A DNA stretch of 19,863 bases from an uncultured Collinsella sp. (lineage in GTDB: Bacteria > Actinomycetota > Coriobacteriia > Coriobacteriales > Coriobacteriaceae), in NCBI GenBank assembly GCA_900547345.1, contig URGG01000027.1, positions 1-19,863 on the forward strand, read 5' to 3'. The notes under the pieces are model-generated. The model was not told the DNA's origin. It saw nothing but the letters and a program-made list of their open reading frames with translations, and did not search any database. Below are positions 6,598 to 13,807 of this stretch, piece by piece (position 1 is the first letter of the stretch; every line of letters begins with the position of its first letter). The position numbers and the translations under genes were made by a program.

Positions 6598-6610
6598 CGG
6601 GAGGCAACAC

Positions 6611-7531
6611 ATGCAAAAGGGAGATGCCATGGATGCGGCGGAGCGCTCGGAGCGCATCCCCGATATCGTCATCATCACCGGAATGTCCGGATCAGGCCGC
6701 ACACAGGCCATGCACGTGTTCGAGGACATGGGCTATTTTTGCATCGATAACCTGCCTCCGCGTCTCATCGCCCAGCTTGCCGAGCTCGTCGGCATCAATA
6801 CGGGCGTGGGCAGGCATCTCGCCGTCACCTGCGATTTGCGTAGCCAGGGACTGTTTGACGAGCTGCTCGATGCGGTCGCCGCGCTCGAAGAGCGCGAGAT
6901 GAGCTGCGACATCGTGTTCCTGGAGGCTTCTGACGAGGTGCTGATTCGTCGCTACAGCGAAAATCGCCGCCGTCATCCCATTGCCAAGCCGGGGGAGACT
7001 ACGGCCGATGCCATTCAGCGCGAGCGCCTTCAGCTTCAGGGCGTGCGCGACCGAGCCGATATGATTATCGACACGAGCCGTCTGCGCACCTCTGCGCTGC
7101 GCAACAAGCTACGTATGGCATTTTCCGAGCTGTCCGACCAGCAGCTCATGGACGTCCACGTGTTCTCGTTTGGCTTTAAGCACGGCATGCCCGTCGAGGC
7201 GGACATTATGATCGACGTCCGCTTCCTGCCCAATCCGTTCTACGATCCCGAGATGCGCACGATGACCGGTCTCGATAAAAAGGTCTCCGATTTTGTTCTG
7301 GACCATCCCAAGACGCAGGAGTTTTGGAAGGCTTGGACACAGCTGCTCGATACGGTGATGCCGGGCTATATCGCGGAGGGTAAGCCGCAGCTTTCTATCG
7401 CCATCGGCTGCACGGGCGGCCAGCACCGCAGCGTTGCCATTGCCGAGGCCACGGCCCGTTACCTGGAAGGCGCTCAGTATCATGTGAGCATTTCCCACCG
7501 CGACCTGTCGCGCGCCAACACGAAGGCATAG
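6611..7531 (+). CDS. rapZ: RapZ (YvcJ) nucleotide-binding RNase adaptor
   Basis: A 306-residue RapZ/YvcJ protein. In E. coli this protein binds GlcN6P and guides RNase E to the small RNA GlmZ; in Firmicutes the homologue is a nucleotide-binding GTPase tied to competence. The N-terminal P-loop is GMSGSGRT (residues 24-31), with Arg30 where most homologues have Lys; this Arg is shared by actinobacterial members. It is followed by HVFEDMGYFCIDNLPP (35-50) and later by FLEASDEVLIRRYSENRRRHP. The C-terminal domain holds SFGFKHGMPVEADIMIDVRFLPNPFY and the conserved GCTGGQHRSV. ATG 6611 has GGGAGG (6599-6604) 6 nt upstream. ATG 6629, with AAGGGAG before it, would give 300 residues and is nearly as good. 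The stop is 6 nt before whiA, so the two form an operon. Confidence 0.93.
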   Translation: MQKGDAMDAAERSERIPDIVIITGMSGSGRTQAMHVFEDMGYFCIDNLPPRLIAQLAELVGINTGVGRHLAVTCDLRSQGLFDELLDAVAALEEREMSCDIVFLEASDEVLIRRYSENRRRHPIAKPGETTADAIQRERLQLQGVRDRADMIIDTSRLRTSALRNKLRMAFSELSDQQLMDVHVFSFGFKHGMPVEADIMIDVRFLPNPFYDPEMRTMTGLDKKVSDFVLDHPKTQEFWKAWTQLLDTVMPGYIAEGKPQLSIAIGCTGGQHRSVAIAEATARYLEGAQYHVSISHRDLSRANTKA

Positions 7532-7537
7532 GCCTGC

Positions 7538-8467
7538 ATGTCGTTTACCGCTGAGGTGCGCGACGAGCTTGCGCGCTGCGAACCCGAATGTGAATACTGC
7601 GACTTGTCGACGCTTGCCGCCCTCACGCGCGTGAGCGGTACGCTCTCGCTTGCCGGCTCTGGGCGGTATCGTTTGACGGTTGCGACTGAGACGGGAGCCG
7701 TCGCGCGCACGATGATCACGCTGACGCATCGTATCCTTAAGCTCAAAACGGAGTTCACCGTCCGCAAATCTGTCTTGCATAAGGTTCGAAACTACCTCAT
7801 CACCTTGCCTGATCAGCCAGACCTGGATAAGGCCTTGGTTCTGCTGGGTATCCTCGACCGTAGGGGAGGACTTGTCGCCGGCGTACCCCGACATATCGTT
7901 GCCCGTCCTTGCTGTAGACTTGCCTATATCCGCGGCGCGCTCATCGCGGGCGGCTTCGTGGCCGATCCACACGGCGATTTTCATTTGGAGATCGCTGTGC
8001 AGGGCGAGCAATATGCCAAGGGACTTTGCGATCTGTTGGAGCAGATTGGGGTCCATGCTCGTGTTAATGCACGGCGGGGGTCATATGCCGTGTACATTAA
8101 GAGCGCCGAGGAAATCGAGCATCTATTAAAGCTGATTGGTGCCAAGCGCAGCGTTGCCGAGATTGAGGAGGCGCGCGCGGTCAAGTTGGTTAAGAACGAT
8201 GTGAACCGTCGCGTGAATGCCGAGCTCGCCAACCAGACCAGAAGCGCCGGTGCTGCCCAACATCAGCTTGCGCTTATCGAGGAGCTCGAGCAGCGTGGCC
8301 TTCGCGATGCGCTTCCGGATGCCTTGGCGGTCTTTTGCGACCTGCGCGAGCGCTATCCTGATCTGTCGCTGCGTGATTTGGGGGAGATGGCTGACCCTCC
8401 CTTGTCGAAGTCAGCCCTCTACCATCGTGTTTTACGGCTTGAAAAGCTCATTGAAGCAAACAGGTAG
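7538..8467 (+). CDS. whiA: WhiA DNA-binding developmental regulator
   Basis: A 309-residue WhiA. The N-terminal half starts MSFTAEVRDELARCEP and is the degenerate LAGLIDADG-homing-endonuclease-like fold, including ARPCCRLAYIRGALIAGGFVADPHGDFHLEI (about residues 126-156). The C-terminal third is a helix-turn-helix (LRERYPDLSLRDLGEMADPPLSKSALYHRVLRLEKL, near the end). In Streptomyces WhiA activates sporulation-division genes with WhiB; in Bacillus it affects division and chromosome segregation. Non-sporulating Actinobacteria also keep it, with targets unknown here. It follows rapZ after 6 nt. The yvcK/glmR gene that normally sits between rapZ and whiA is absent. No strong ribosome site precedes ATG 7538, consistent with coupling to rapZ. 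A 193-nt AT-rich spacer with the gapA promoter follows. Confidence 0.95.
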   Translation: MSFTAEVRDELARCEPECEYCDLSTLAALTRVSGTLSLAGSGRYRLTVATETGAVARTMITLTHRILKLKTEFTVRKSVLHKVRNYLITLPDQPDLDKALVLLGILDRRGGLVAGVPRHIVARPCCRLAYIRGALIAGGFVADPHGDFHLEIAVQGEQYAKGLCDLLEQIGVHARVNARRGSYAVYIKSAEEIEHLLKLIGAKRSVAEIEEARAVKLVKNDVNRRVNAELANQTRSAGAAQHQLALIEELEQRGLRDALPDALAVFCDLRERYPDLSLRDLGEMADPPLSKSALYHRVLRLEKLIEANR

Positions 8468-8512
8468 TTTGAAGTAACGACTTATATATGGATTTAGCTG
8501 CTATTTTAGTAT

Positions 8513-8526
8513 TTAAAACGTTTTAA
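8513..8526. promoter_or_regulatory. 14-bp perfect palindrome, possible operator upstream of gapA
   Basis: TTAAAACGTTTTAA is a perfect dyad in the AT-rich region after whiA, centred about 65 bp upstream of the proposed gapA -10 box. The central CG in an AT-rich dyad recalls LacI-family operators, but the binding protein is unknown and AT-rich dyads also arise by chance. Confidence 0.35.
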
Positions 8527-8542
8527 CGTAAATTTGATTTTC

Positions 8543-8588
8543 AATTTCGAGCATTCTCGTGAAATTCAAGTCAAAAAAAAGGTATATT
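8543..8588 (+). promoter_or_regulatory. Proposed gapA promoter with an inverted repeat over the -35
   Basis: The -10 is TATATT (8583-8588, 5/6 match). GTGAAA (8559-8564, 4/6 match) serves as -35 with an 18-nt spacer that includes a run of eight A. Upstream sequence is very AT-rich for this genome. An inverted repeat, AATTTC (8543-8548) with GAAATT (8561-8566) plus an inner GAG/CTC, overlaps the -35 and would suit a repressor site. Transcription would start near 8595, giving a leader of about 65 nt. Confidence 0.5.
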
Positions 8589-8608
8589 AGGCGAGTGGTT
8601 AGTTTGTG

Positions 8609-8643
8609 GGCCTCAACGGCGGGCGCTGTAGCTCGCGGGGGCC
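8609..8643 (+). other. Leader stem-loop in the gapA 5' UTR
   Basis: GGCCTC (8609-8614) pairs with GGGGCC (8638-8643), and inside it GCGGGC (8619-8624) pairs with GCTCGC (8631-8636) around a 6-nt loop. The stem ends 5 nt before the AAAGGAG ribosome site (8649-8655), so it could stabilise the mRNA or modulate initiation. Seen directly; function inferred. Confidence 0.4.
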
Positions 8644-8660
8644 TTACGAAAGGAGACACA

Positions 8661-9686
8661 ATGGCAGTAAAGGTTGCTATTAACGGCTTCGGTCGCATCG
8701 GTCGTCTGGCTTTCCGTCAGATGTTCGGTCATGAGGGCTCCGAGATCGTCGCTATCAACGACCTCACCTCTCCCGATATGCTCGCTTACCTGCTGAAGTA
8801 CGACTCCACGCAGGGCAACTACGCTCGCGATCACGAGGTCGTTGCTGGCGAGGATTCCATCACCGTTGACGGCAAGGAGATCAAGATCTACAAGGAGGCC
8901 GACGCTAACAACCTGCCTTGGGGCGACCTTGACGTCGACGTCGTTCTCGAGTGCACCGGCTTCTACACCAGCAAGGCTAAGGCTCAGGCCCACATCAACG
9001 CTGGCGCCAAGAAGGTCGTCATCTCCGCTCCGGCCGGCAGCGATCTGCCCACCATCGTGTACAACGTCAACCATGAGACGCTGACCGCTGAGGACAACAT
9101 CATCTCCGCTGCTTCTTGCACCACCAACTGCCTCGCCCCGATGGCCAAGGGTCTGAACGACTTCGCTCCCATCGTGTCCGGCATCATGACCACCATCCAC
9201 GCCTTCACCGGCGACCAGATGCCGCTCGACGGCCCGCAGCGCAAGGGCAACTTCCGTCGCTCTCGCGCCTGCTCCGAGAACATCGTCCCGAACACCACGG
9301 GCGCTGCCAAGGCCATCGGCCTGGTTCTCCCCGAGCTCAACGGCAAGCTCATCGGTGCCGCCCAGCGCGTCCCGACGCCGACCGGCTCGCTGACCAACCT
9401 CTACGCCGTCGTTGACAAGAAGGTCACCGTCGACGAGGTCAACGCTGCCATGAAGGCCTACGCCGAGACCATCCCCGAGACCTTCGCCTACAACGAGGAC
9501 CAGATCGTCTCCCGCGACATCGTCGGCGAGACTCACGGCTCCATCTTCGACGCCACTCAGACCATGTGCTCTGACCTCGGCAACGGCCAGACCCTCGTTC
9601 AGGTCACCTCTTGGTACGACAACGAGAACTCCTACACCTCTCAGATGGTCCGCACCATCAAGTACTTCGAGAAGTTCGTTGCTTAA
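8661..9686 (+). CDS. gapA: Glyceraldehyde-3-phosphate dehydrogenase, type I
   Basis: A 341-residue phosphorylating GAPDH, oxidising glyceraldehyde-3-phosphate to 1,3-bisphosphoglycerate with NAD+. The Rossmann motif is INGFGRIGR (residues 7-15). Asp34 in INDLT fits NAD rather than NADP preference. The catalytic Cys153 lies in SAASCTTNCLAP, and the C-terminal WYDNENSY segment is intact. ATG 8661 is chosen because AAAGGAG (8649-8655) lies 5 nt upstream and the protein then begins exactly at the family N-terminus; in-frame codons further upstream would run through the leader hairpin. Codon use is extremely biased toward C/G-ending codons, as expected of a highly expressed gene. It has its own promoter and is followed by a strong terminator, so it is probably transcribed at a higher level than, or separately from, pgk. 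Confidence 0.97.
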   Translation: MAVKVAINGFGRIGRLAFRQMFGHEGSEIVAINDLTSPDMLAYLLKYDSTQGNYARDHEVVAGEDSITVDGKEIKIYKEADANNLPWGDLDVDVVLECTGFYTSKAKAQAHINAGAKKVVISAPAGSDLPTIVYNVNHETLTAEDNIISAASCTTNCLAPMAKGLNDFAPIVSGIMTTIHAFTGDQMPLDGPQRKGNFRRSRACSENIVPNTTGAAKAIGLVLPELNGKLIGAAQRVPTPTGSLTNLYAVVDKKVTVDEVNAAMKAYAETIPETFAYNEDQIVSRDIVGETHGSIFDATQTMCSDLGNGQTLVQVTSWYDNENSYTSQMVRTIKYFEKFVA

Positions 9687-9723
9687 TTTAGCTTTTAGCG
9701 AATAGCTCGTTGAGCGTCTAAAG

Positions 9724-9770
9724 AAGGGCGCGGCCTTATAGGGCTTACACCCTAGGGTCGCGCCCTTTTT
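9724..9770 (+). terminator. Intrinsic terminator after gapA
   Basis: AAGGGCGCGGCC (9724-9735) pairs with GGTCGCGCCCTT (9756-9767) with one G.U pair, and an inner TAGGG/CCCTA extends the stem. A T-run (9766-9770) completes a textbook bidirectional-looking terminator between gapA and pgk. Confidence 0.88.
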
Positions 9771-9780
9771 ATAAGAAATC

Positions 9781-9803
9781 GTCTGCCGTAATGGGAGGCA
9801 GAC
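9781..9803 (+). other. Hairpin in the pgk leader
   Basis: GTCTGCC (9781-9787) pairs perfectly with GGCAGAC (9797-9803) around a 9-nt loop, 7 nt before the AAAGG ribosome site (9811-9815) of pgk. It follows the gapA terminator, so it would be in the leader of read-through mRNA or of a pgk promoter that I cannot identify. Confidence 0.4.
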
Positions 9804-9826
9804 ACGTACGAAAGGTAGAAGCAAAC

Positions 9827-11017
9827 ATGGCCTTTACCAAGAAGACCGTCCGCGACATCGATGTCGACGGAAAGCGCGTTCTCGTCCGCGTTGACTTTAA
9901 CGTGCCTATCAAGGATGGCGTCGTTGGCGACACCACCCGTATCAAGGCTGCCCTGCCCACCATCAACTACCTCGTTGAGCACAACGCTCGCGTCATCCTC
10001 ATGAGCCACCTCGGCCGTCCCGAGGGCACCGGCTTCCAGCCCGAGCTGTCCCTCGAGCCCGTCGCCAAGAAGCTCGCTGAGCTCTCTGGTCTCGACGTTG
10101 CCTTTGTCGCTGACACCTACGGCGAGAAGGCTGCTGAGGCTGTCGCCGCCGTCGAGCCGGGTAAGGTCCTCGTTCTCGAGAACGTCCGTTTTGACAAGCG
10201 TGAGAAGAAGAACGATCCCGAGATCGCCAAGAAGCTCGCTTCCTATGGTGACGTCTTCGTTCTCGATGCCTTCGGCACCGCTCACCGCGCCCAGGGTTCC
10301 GTCGTGGGCCCCGCCGCTTACCTGCCTGCCGTCGCCGGCTTCCTGCTCGAGAAGGAGGTCGACACGCTGACCGGCATCTTCGCCGAGCCCGAGCGCCCCT
10401 TCGTCGCCATCGTCGGCGGTTCCAAGGTTTCCTCCAAGATCGGCGTTCTCGATCACCTCATCGACTCCGCTGACACCCTGATCATCGGTGGCGGCATGGC
10501 CTACACCTTCTTCCTGGCTCAGGGCCTGTCCGTTGGTCAGTCCCTCAAGGAAGAGGACTGGGTCGAGCGCGCCGGCGAGATGCTCAAGAAGGCCGAGGAG
10601 AAGGGTGTCAAGATCCTGCTCCCCATCGACAACCGTGTTGCCGATCACTTTGGCGAGGACGCTGTCCCCGAGGTTGTCGCTTCCGACGCTATCCCCGACG
10701 ATCGTGAGGGTATGGACATCGGTCCCAAGACCGAGGAGCTCTATGCCGAGGCTGTCAAGGGCGCCAAGACCGTGTTCTGGAACGGCCCCATGGGCGTCTT
10801 CGAGTTTGACAACTTTGCTCACGGCACCCAGGCTATCGCCGAGGCTCTCGCCGAGGCTGACTGCACCTCGATCATCGGCGGTGGTGACTCTGTCGCAGCT
10901 GTCAACAAGTTCAACCTGGCCGACAAGATGAGCTGGATCTCCACCGGTGGTGGCGCTTCCATGGAGCTCGTCGAGGGTAAGGCCCTGCCCGGAGTGGAGG
11001 CGCTTCTCGATGCCTAA
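9827..11017 (+). CDS. pgk: Phosphoglycerate kinase
   Basis: A 396-residue PGK transferring the acyl phosphate of 1,3-bisphosphoglycerate to ADP. Motifs in order: VRVDFNVP (20-27), the SHLGRP basic patch, LENVRF, GGSKVSSK, GGGMAYTF, FWNGPMGVFE, the nucleotide-site GGGDS, and STGGGASMELVEGK near the end. Length is normal for bacteria. ATG 9827 gives the usual N-terminus; AAAGG (9811-9815) is 11 nt away, a long spacing also seen for nanE here. An in-frame ATG at 9791 lies inside the leader hairpin and is less likely. The stop codon overlaps the tpiA ATG by 8 nt, so pgk and tpiA are translationally coupled. Codon bias indicates high expression. Confidence 0.97.
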   Translation: MAFTKKTVRDIDVDGKRVLVRVDFNVPIKDGVVGDTTRIKAALPTINYLVEHNARVILMSHLGRPEGTGFQPELSLEPVAKKLAELSGLDVAFVADTYGEKAAEAVAAVEPGKVLVLENVRFDKREKKNDPEIAKKLASYGDVFVLDAFGTAHRAQGSVVGPAAYLPAVAGFLLEKEVDTLTGIFAEPERPFVAIVGGSKVSSKIGVLDHLIDSADTLIIGGGMAYTFFLAQGLSVGQSLKEEDWVERAGEMLKKAEEKGVKILLPIDNRVADHFGEDAVPEVVASDAIPDDREGMDIGPKTEELYAEAVKGAKTVFWNGPMGVFEFDNFAHGTQAIAEALAEADCTSIIGGGDSVAAVNKFNLADKMSWISTGGGASMELVEGKALPGVEALLDA

Positions 11018-11777
11018 TCGCACCCTTCTTATCGCTGGTAACTGGAAGATGAACAACGACGTCGCCGAGGCCGCCAAGCTCGCCGACGAGCTGGCTCAGG
11101 CTCTGCCCGAGGTTCCGGCTGGCGTCGAGGTGCTCGTCTGCCCTCCGACCATCGACATCACCACGGTTCATGACCGCATTCAGGCTGCCCCCATCGCCCT
11201 CGGTGCACAGAACGTGTACTGGGAGGCCAAGGGTGCCTTCACCGGTGAGTCTTCTTGCGACATGCTCAAGTCCGCTGGCTGCACCTACTGCATCATCGGT
11301 CACTCCGAGCGTCGCGACTACTTCCACGAGACCGACGAGGACCAGAACAAGAAGGCTAAGGCTCTCGTTGCCGCCGGTCTTGTTCCCGTCTTCTGCTGCG
11401 GCGAGTCCCTCGAGGTCCGCGAGGCTGGCACCTATGTCGAGCACGTCGTGAACCAGGTCAAGGCTGGCCTTGCTGGCCTTGAGATCACCTGCCCCAAGCA
11501 GGTCGTCGTCGCCTACGAGCCCATCTGGGCCATCGGCACCGGCAAGACCGCTACCGCCGAGGACGCTCAGGAGGTCTGCGGCGCTATCCGTGAGACCCTC
11601 AAGGAGATGTTCGGCGAGGAGCTCGCCAACGGCATCCGCGTTCTCTACGGCGGTTCCGCCAAGCCCGGCAACATTGCCGAGCTCGTCGCCAAGCCCGACG
11701 TTGACGGCGCCCTCGTGGGCGGCGCTTCGCTCAAGGCTGCCGACTTCGCCTCTATGGTCGTCAAGGCAGGCGAGTAG
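11010..11777 (+). CDS. tpiA: Triose-phosphate isomerase
   Basis: A 255-residue TIM barrel interconverting dihydroxyacetone phosphate and glyceraldehyde-3-phosphate. Catalytic and binding residues: Asn11 and Lys13 in AGNWKMN, His98 in IIGHSERR, Glu170 in AYEPIWAIGTGK (flexible loop 6), and the phosphate loop YGGSAKPGN. ATG 11010 lies inside the end of pgk and yields the canonical N-terminus MPNRTLLIAGNWKMN. The gene is followed after 5 nt by gpmI, making pgk-tpiA-gpmI one transcript. No unusual substitution seen. Confidence 0.97.
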   Translation: MPNRTLLIAGNWKMNNDVAEAAKLADELAQALPEVPAGVEVLVCPPTIDITTVHDRIQAAPIALGAQNVYWEAKGAFTGESSCDMLKSAGCTYCIIGHSERRDYFHETDEDQNKKAKALVAAGLVPVFCCGESLEVREAGTYVEHVVNQVKAGLAGLEITCPKQVVVAYEPIWAIGTGKTATAEDAQEVCGAIRETLKEMFGEELANGIRVLYGGSAKPGNIAELVAKPDVDGALVGGASLKAADFASMVVKAGE

Positions 11778-11782
11778 GACAT

Positions 11783-13336
11783 ATGGCACAGCGTCATCTT
11801 CCTGCACTCCTGATCATCATGGATGGTTGCGGCCTTGCTCCGGCCGATGGCGAGAACGCCGTCGCCGCTGCCAAGACGCCCTTCCTTGATAGCCTGTACG
11901 AGAAGTACCCCCACACCACGCTCGGCGCTTCGGGCGAGGACGTGGGTCTTCCCGATGGCCAGATGGGTAACTCCGAGGTGGGTCACCTCAACATCGGTGC
12001 CGGACGCATCGTGTTCCAGGAGCTTTCGCGCATCAACAACGCCATCAAGGACGGCTCCATCGCCAAGAACGAGGTTTTTGTCAAGGCTATGGACGACGTC
12101 AAGGCTGACGGCAAGACCCTCCACCTCATGGGCCTTATGAGCCCTGGCGGTGTTCATTCTCATATGAACCACGTTGAGGCTCTGGTCAAGATGGCTGCCC
12201 AGCATGGCGTCAAGACCGTTCGTGTACACGCCTTTATGGACGGCCGCGACGTCGACCCGCAGTCCGGTGCCGATTACATGAGTGAGTTCTGCGCCTTCCT
12301 GGCTAAGATCTCCGAGGAGACCGGTTGCGACGCACGCGTTGCCACCGTCTCGGGCCGTTATTGGGCCATGGACCGCGATAATCGTTGGGAGCGCATCCAG
12401 CGCGCCTACGACGTCATGGTCAACGCGTCCGATGCTGATACCGACCCCGTTGCCGGTATCAAGGCCTACTACGAGAAGGATCCGCGCGGCGACGAGTTCG
12501 TCGAGCCCTTCGCTGCCCACAACGAGGGCATCCACGAGGGCGACGCGGCCATCTTCTTCAACTTCCGTCCCGACCGCGCTCGTCAGATGACCCGCGTGTT
12601 CACGGACAAGGAGTTCGACGGCTTTGAGCGCGAGCAGATCAAGCTTTCTCACTTTGTGACGATGACCGAGTACGATCCGACGTTTGACGTCGAGGTCGCC
12701 TTCCCCAAGACGTTCCCCGAGAACGTCCTGGCCGACGTTATTGCCGCCAATGGCCTGAAGCAGCTGCACACTGCCGAGACCGAGAAGTACGCCCACGTGA
12801 CGTTCTTCCTCAACGGTGGCATCGAGGAGCCCAAGGAGGGCGAGGAGCGCGTGCTCGTCGCTTCCCCAAAGGTCGCTACCTACGATCTGCAGCCCGAGAT
12901 GAGCGCTCCCGAGGTTACCGAGAAGCTCGTCGCCGCCATCAACGAGGATCGCGCTGATTTCTACATCGTGAACTTCGCGAACTGCGACATGGTTGGTCAC
13001 ACCGGTGTCTTCGACGCCGCCGTTAAGGCTGTCGAGGCTGTTGACGATGCCCTGTCCAAGGTTGTCCCGGCGATTCTCGCCAAGGGCGGCTTTGCACTGA
13101 TTACCGCCGACCACGGCAACGCCGATCACATGTTTGACGTTGCTTCCGACGGTTCCAAGCATCCGTTTACGGCTCACACCACCAACCGCGTGCCGTTCAT
13201 CATCGTTGATGAGAAGGCACAGCTCACCGGTATCGAGGACGGCCGTCTTTCCGATATCGCTCCGACCATGCTCACCATGGCTGGTATTGAGCCTTCCGCC
13301 GAGATGACGGGCCGCGTGCTCGCCACCGAGGCCTAA
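11783..13336 (+). CDS. gpmI: 2,3-bisphosphoglycerate-independent phosphoglycerate mutase
   Basis: A 517-residue metal-dependent mutase of the alkaline-phosphatase superfamily, interconverting 3- and 2-phosphoglycerate. Metal ligand Asp14 is in LIIMDGCG (many homologues have DGWG), the phosphoserine nucleophile Ser64 is in GNSEVGH, substrate-binding DGRDVDP and NFRPDRARQMTR follow, and the second metal site is in NCDMVGHTG and TADHGNADHM. Length is typical. It starts 5 nt after tpiA with only a weak ribosome site, so coupled translation is likely. Its position between tpiA and secG is unusual, since tpiA-secG are adjacent in many Gram-positive bacteria. The transcript ends in a strong terminator 26 nt later. 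Enolase is not in this window. Confidence 0.97.
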   Translation: MAQRHLPALLIIMDGCGLAPADGENAVAAAKTPFLDSLYEKYPHTTLGASGEDVGLPDGQMGNSEVGHLNIGAGRIVFQELSRINNAIKDGSIAKNEVFVKAMDDVKADGKTLHLMGLMSPGGVHSHMNHVEALVKMAAQHGVKTVRVHAFMDGRDVDPQSGADYMSEFCAFLAKISEETGCDARVATVSGRYWAMDRDNRWERIQRAYDVMVNASDADTDPVAGIKAYYEKDPRGDEFVEPFAAHNEGIHEGDAAIFFNFRPDRARQMTRVFTDKEFDGFEREQIKLSHFVTMTEYDPTFDVEVAFPKTFPENVLADVIAANGLKQLHTAETEKYAHVTFFLNGGIEEPKEGEERVLVASPKVATYDLQPEMSAPEVTEKLVAAINEDRADFYIVNFANCDMVGHTGVFDAAVKAVEAVDDALSKVVPAILAKGGFALITADHGNADHMFDVASDGSKHPFTAHTTNRVPFIIVDEKAQLTGIEDGRLSDIAPTMLTMAGIEPSAEMTGRVLATEA

Positions 13337-13359
13337 TAGAAAACAAATACCGTTTTCTA
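13337..13359. repeat. Inverted repeat abutting the gpmI stop codon
   Basis: TAGAAAAC (13337-13344) pairs with GTTTTCTA (13352-13359) across 7 nt, starting on the base after the gpmI TAA and ending 2 nt before the terminator stem. It may be a second hairpin assisting 3'-end formation or mRNA stability. Confidence 0.45.
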
Positions 13360-13361
13360 GT

Positions 13362-13396
13362 AAGGGGGTTGTCCACAACCGGACAACCCCCTTTTT
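13362..13396 (+). terminator. Strong intrinsic terminator after gpmI
   Basis: AAGGGGGTTGTCC (13362-13374) pairs perfectly with GGACAACCCCCTT (13381-13393) around a 6-nt loop, with a T-run at 13392-13396. It closes the pgk-tpiA-gpmI transcript. The leading A pair makes it usable on the opposite strand too. Confidence 0.95.
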
Positions 13397-13500
13397 GGTA
13401 TTTCTGCCATTTCCACCCCGTCCTTGAGTGGCAGGTAGGGGAGAGCGGGGGATTGTGGTACAGTACTGGAGTTTGAACTGTTCTATTAAGGAGCTTATCT

Positions 13501-13755
13501 ATGGGTCCGTTCCAGATTCTTCTGTTTGTCGTTTGGGCTGTCTCTGCCGTGGCGCTGACGATTCTCGTCCTGATGCATTCCGGTAAGGGCACCGGCGTTT
13601 CGGATATGATCGCTAGCTCGCTGTATAACTCCAGCTCTGCCACGGGCGTCATGGAGCAGAACCTCGATCGCCTGACGGTAATTATGGCCGTTGTTTTTGC
13701 CGTGTGCGTCGTCCTGTGCATGTTCTTCTTCCCGCAGGGCATCGTCGGCTACTAA
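13501..13755 (+). CDS. secG: SecG, protein-export translocase subunit
   Basis: An 84-residue membrane protein with two hydrophobic segments (about residues 5-24 and 57-78) joined by a Gly/Ser-rich loop with LMHSGKGTGVSDMIASSLYNSSSATG, the SecG pattern (VL.Q.GKG in many species; here LMHSGKG). It is the small accessory subunit of the SecYEG channel in the cytoplasmic membrane. ATG 13501 has AAGGAG (13488-13493) 7 nt upstream. It follows the gpmI terminator by ~100 nt, so it needs its own promoter; I see a TACAGT-like -10 at 13459-13464 but no convincing -35. A terminator follows 25 nt after the stop, so it is probably monocistronic. Family call is firm from topology, motif and position after tpiA/gpmI. 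Confidence 0.9.
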   Translation: MGPFQILLFVVWAVSAVALTILVLMHSGKGTGVSDMIASSLYNSSSATGVMEQNLDRLTVIMAVVFAVCVVLCMFFFPQGIVGY

Positions 13756-13780
13756 GCATCGGCGTATATACGTTTGCAAT

Positions 13781-13807
13781 GGGTCTCGCAGGTGCGGGAC
13801 CCTTTTT
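13781..13807 (+). terminator. Intrinsic terminator after secG
   Basis: GGGTCTCGC (13781-13789) pairs with GCGGGACCC (13794-13802) with one U.G pair and a 4-nt loop, followed by TTTTT (13803-13807). Confidence 0.92.

Noticed and set aside
8559..8660. An extended gapA N-terminus
   Set aside because: It would translate the promoter and leader hairpin; ATG 8661 starts at the conserved GAPDH N-terminus behind AAAGGAG.
9752..11077. Long minus-strand frame opposite pgk
   Set aside because: Low-complexity Leu/Gly/Asp/Val-rich translation typical of antisense to GAG/CTC-rich genes.
11645..13378. 577-codon open frame on the minus strand opposite tpiA/gpmI
   Set aside because: It mirrors the highly biased plus-strand codons, has no recognisable domain, and would have to run through the gpmI terminator stem.
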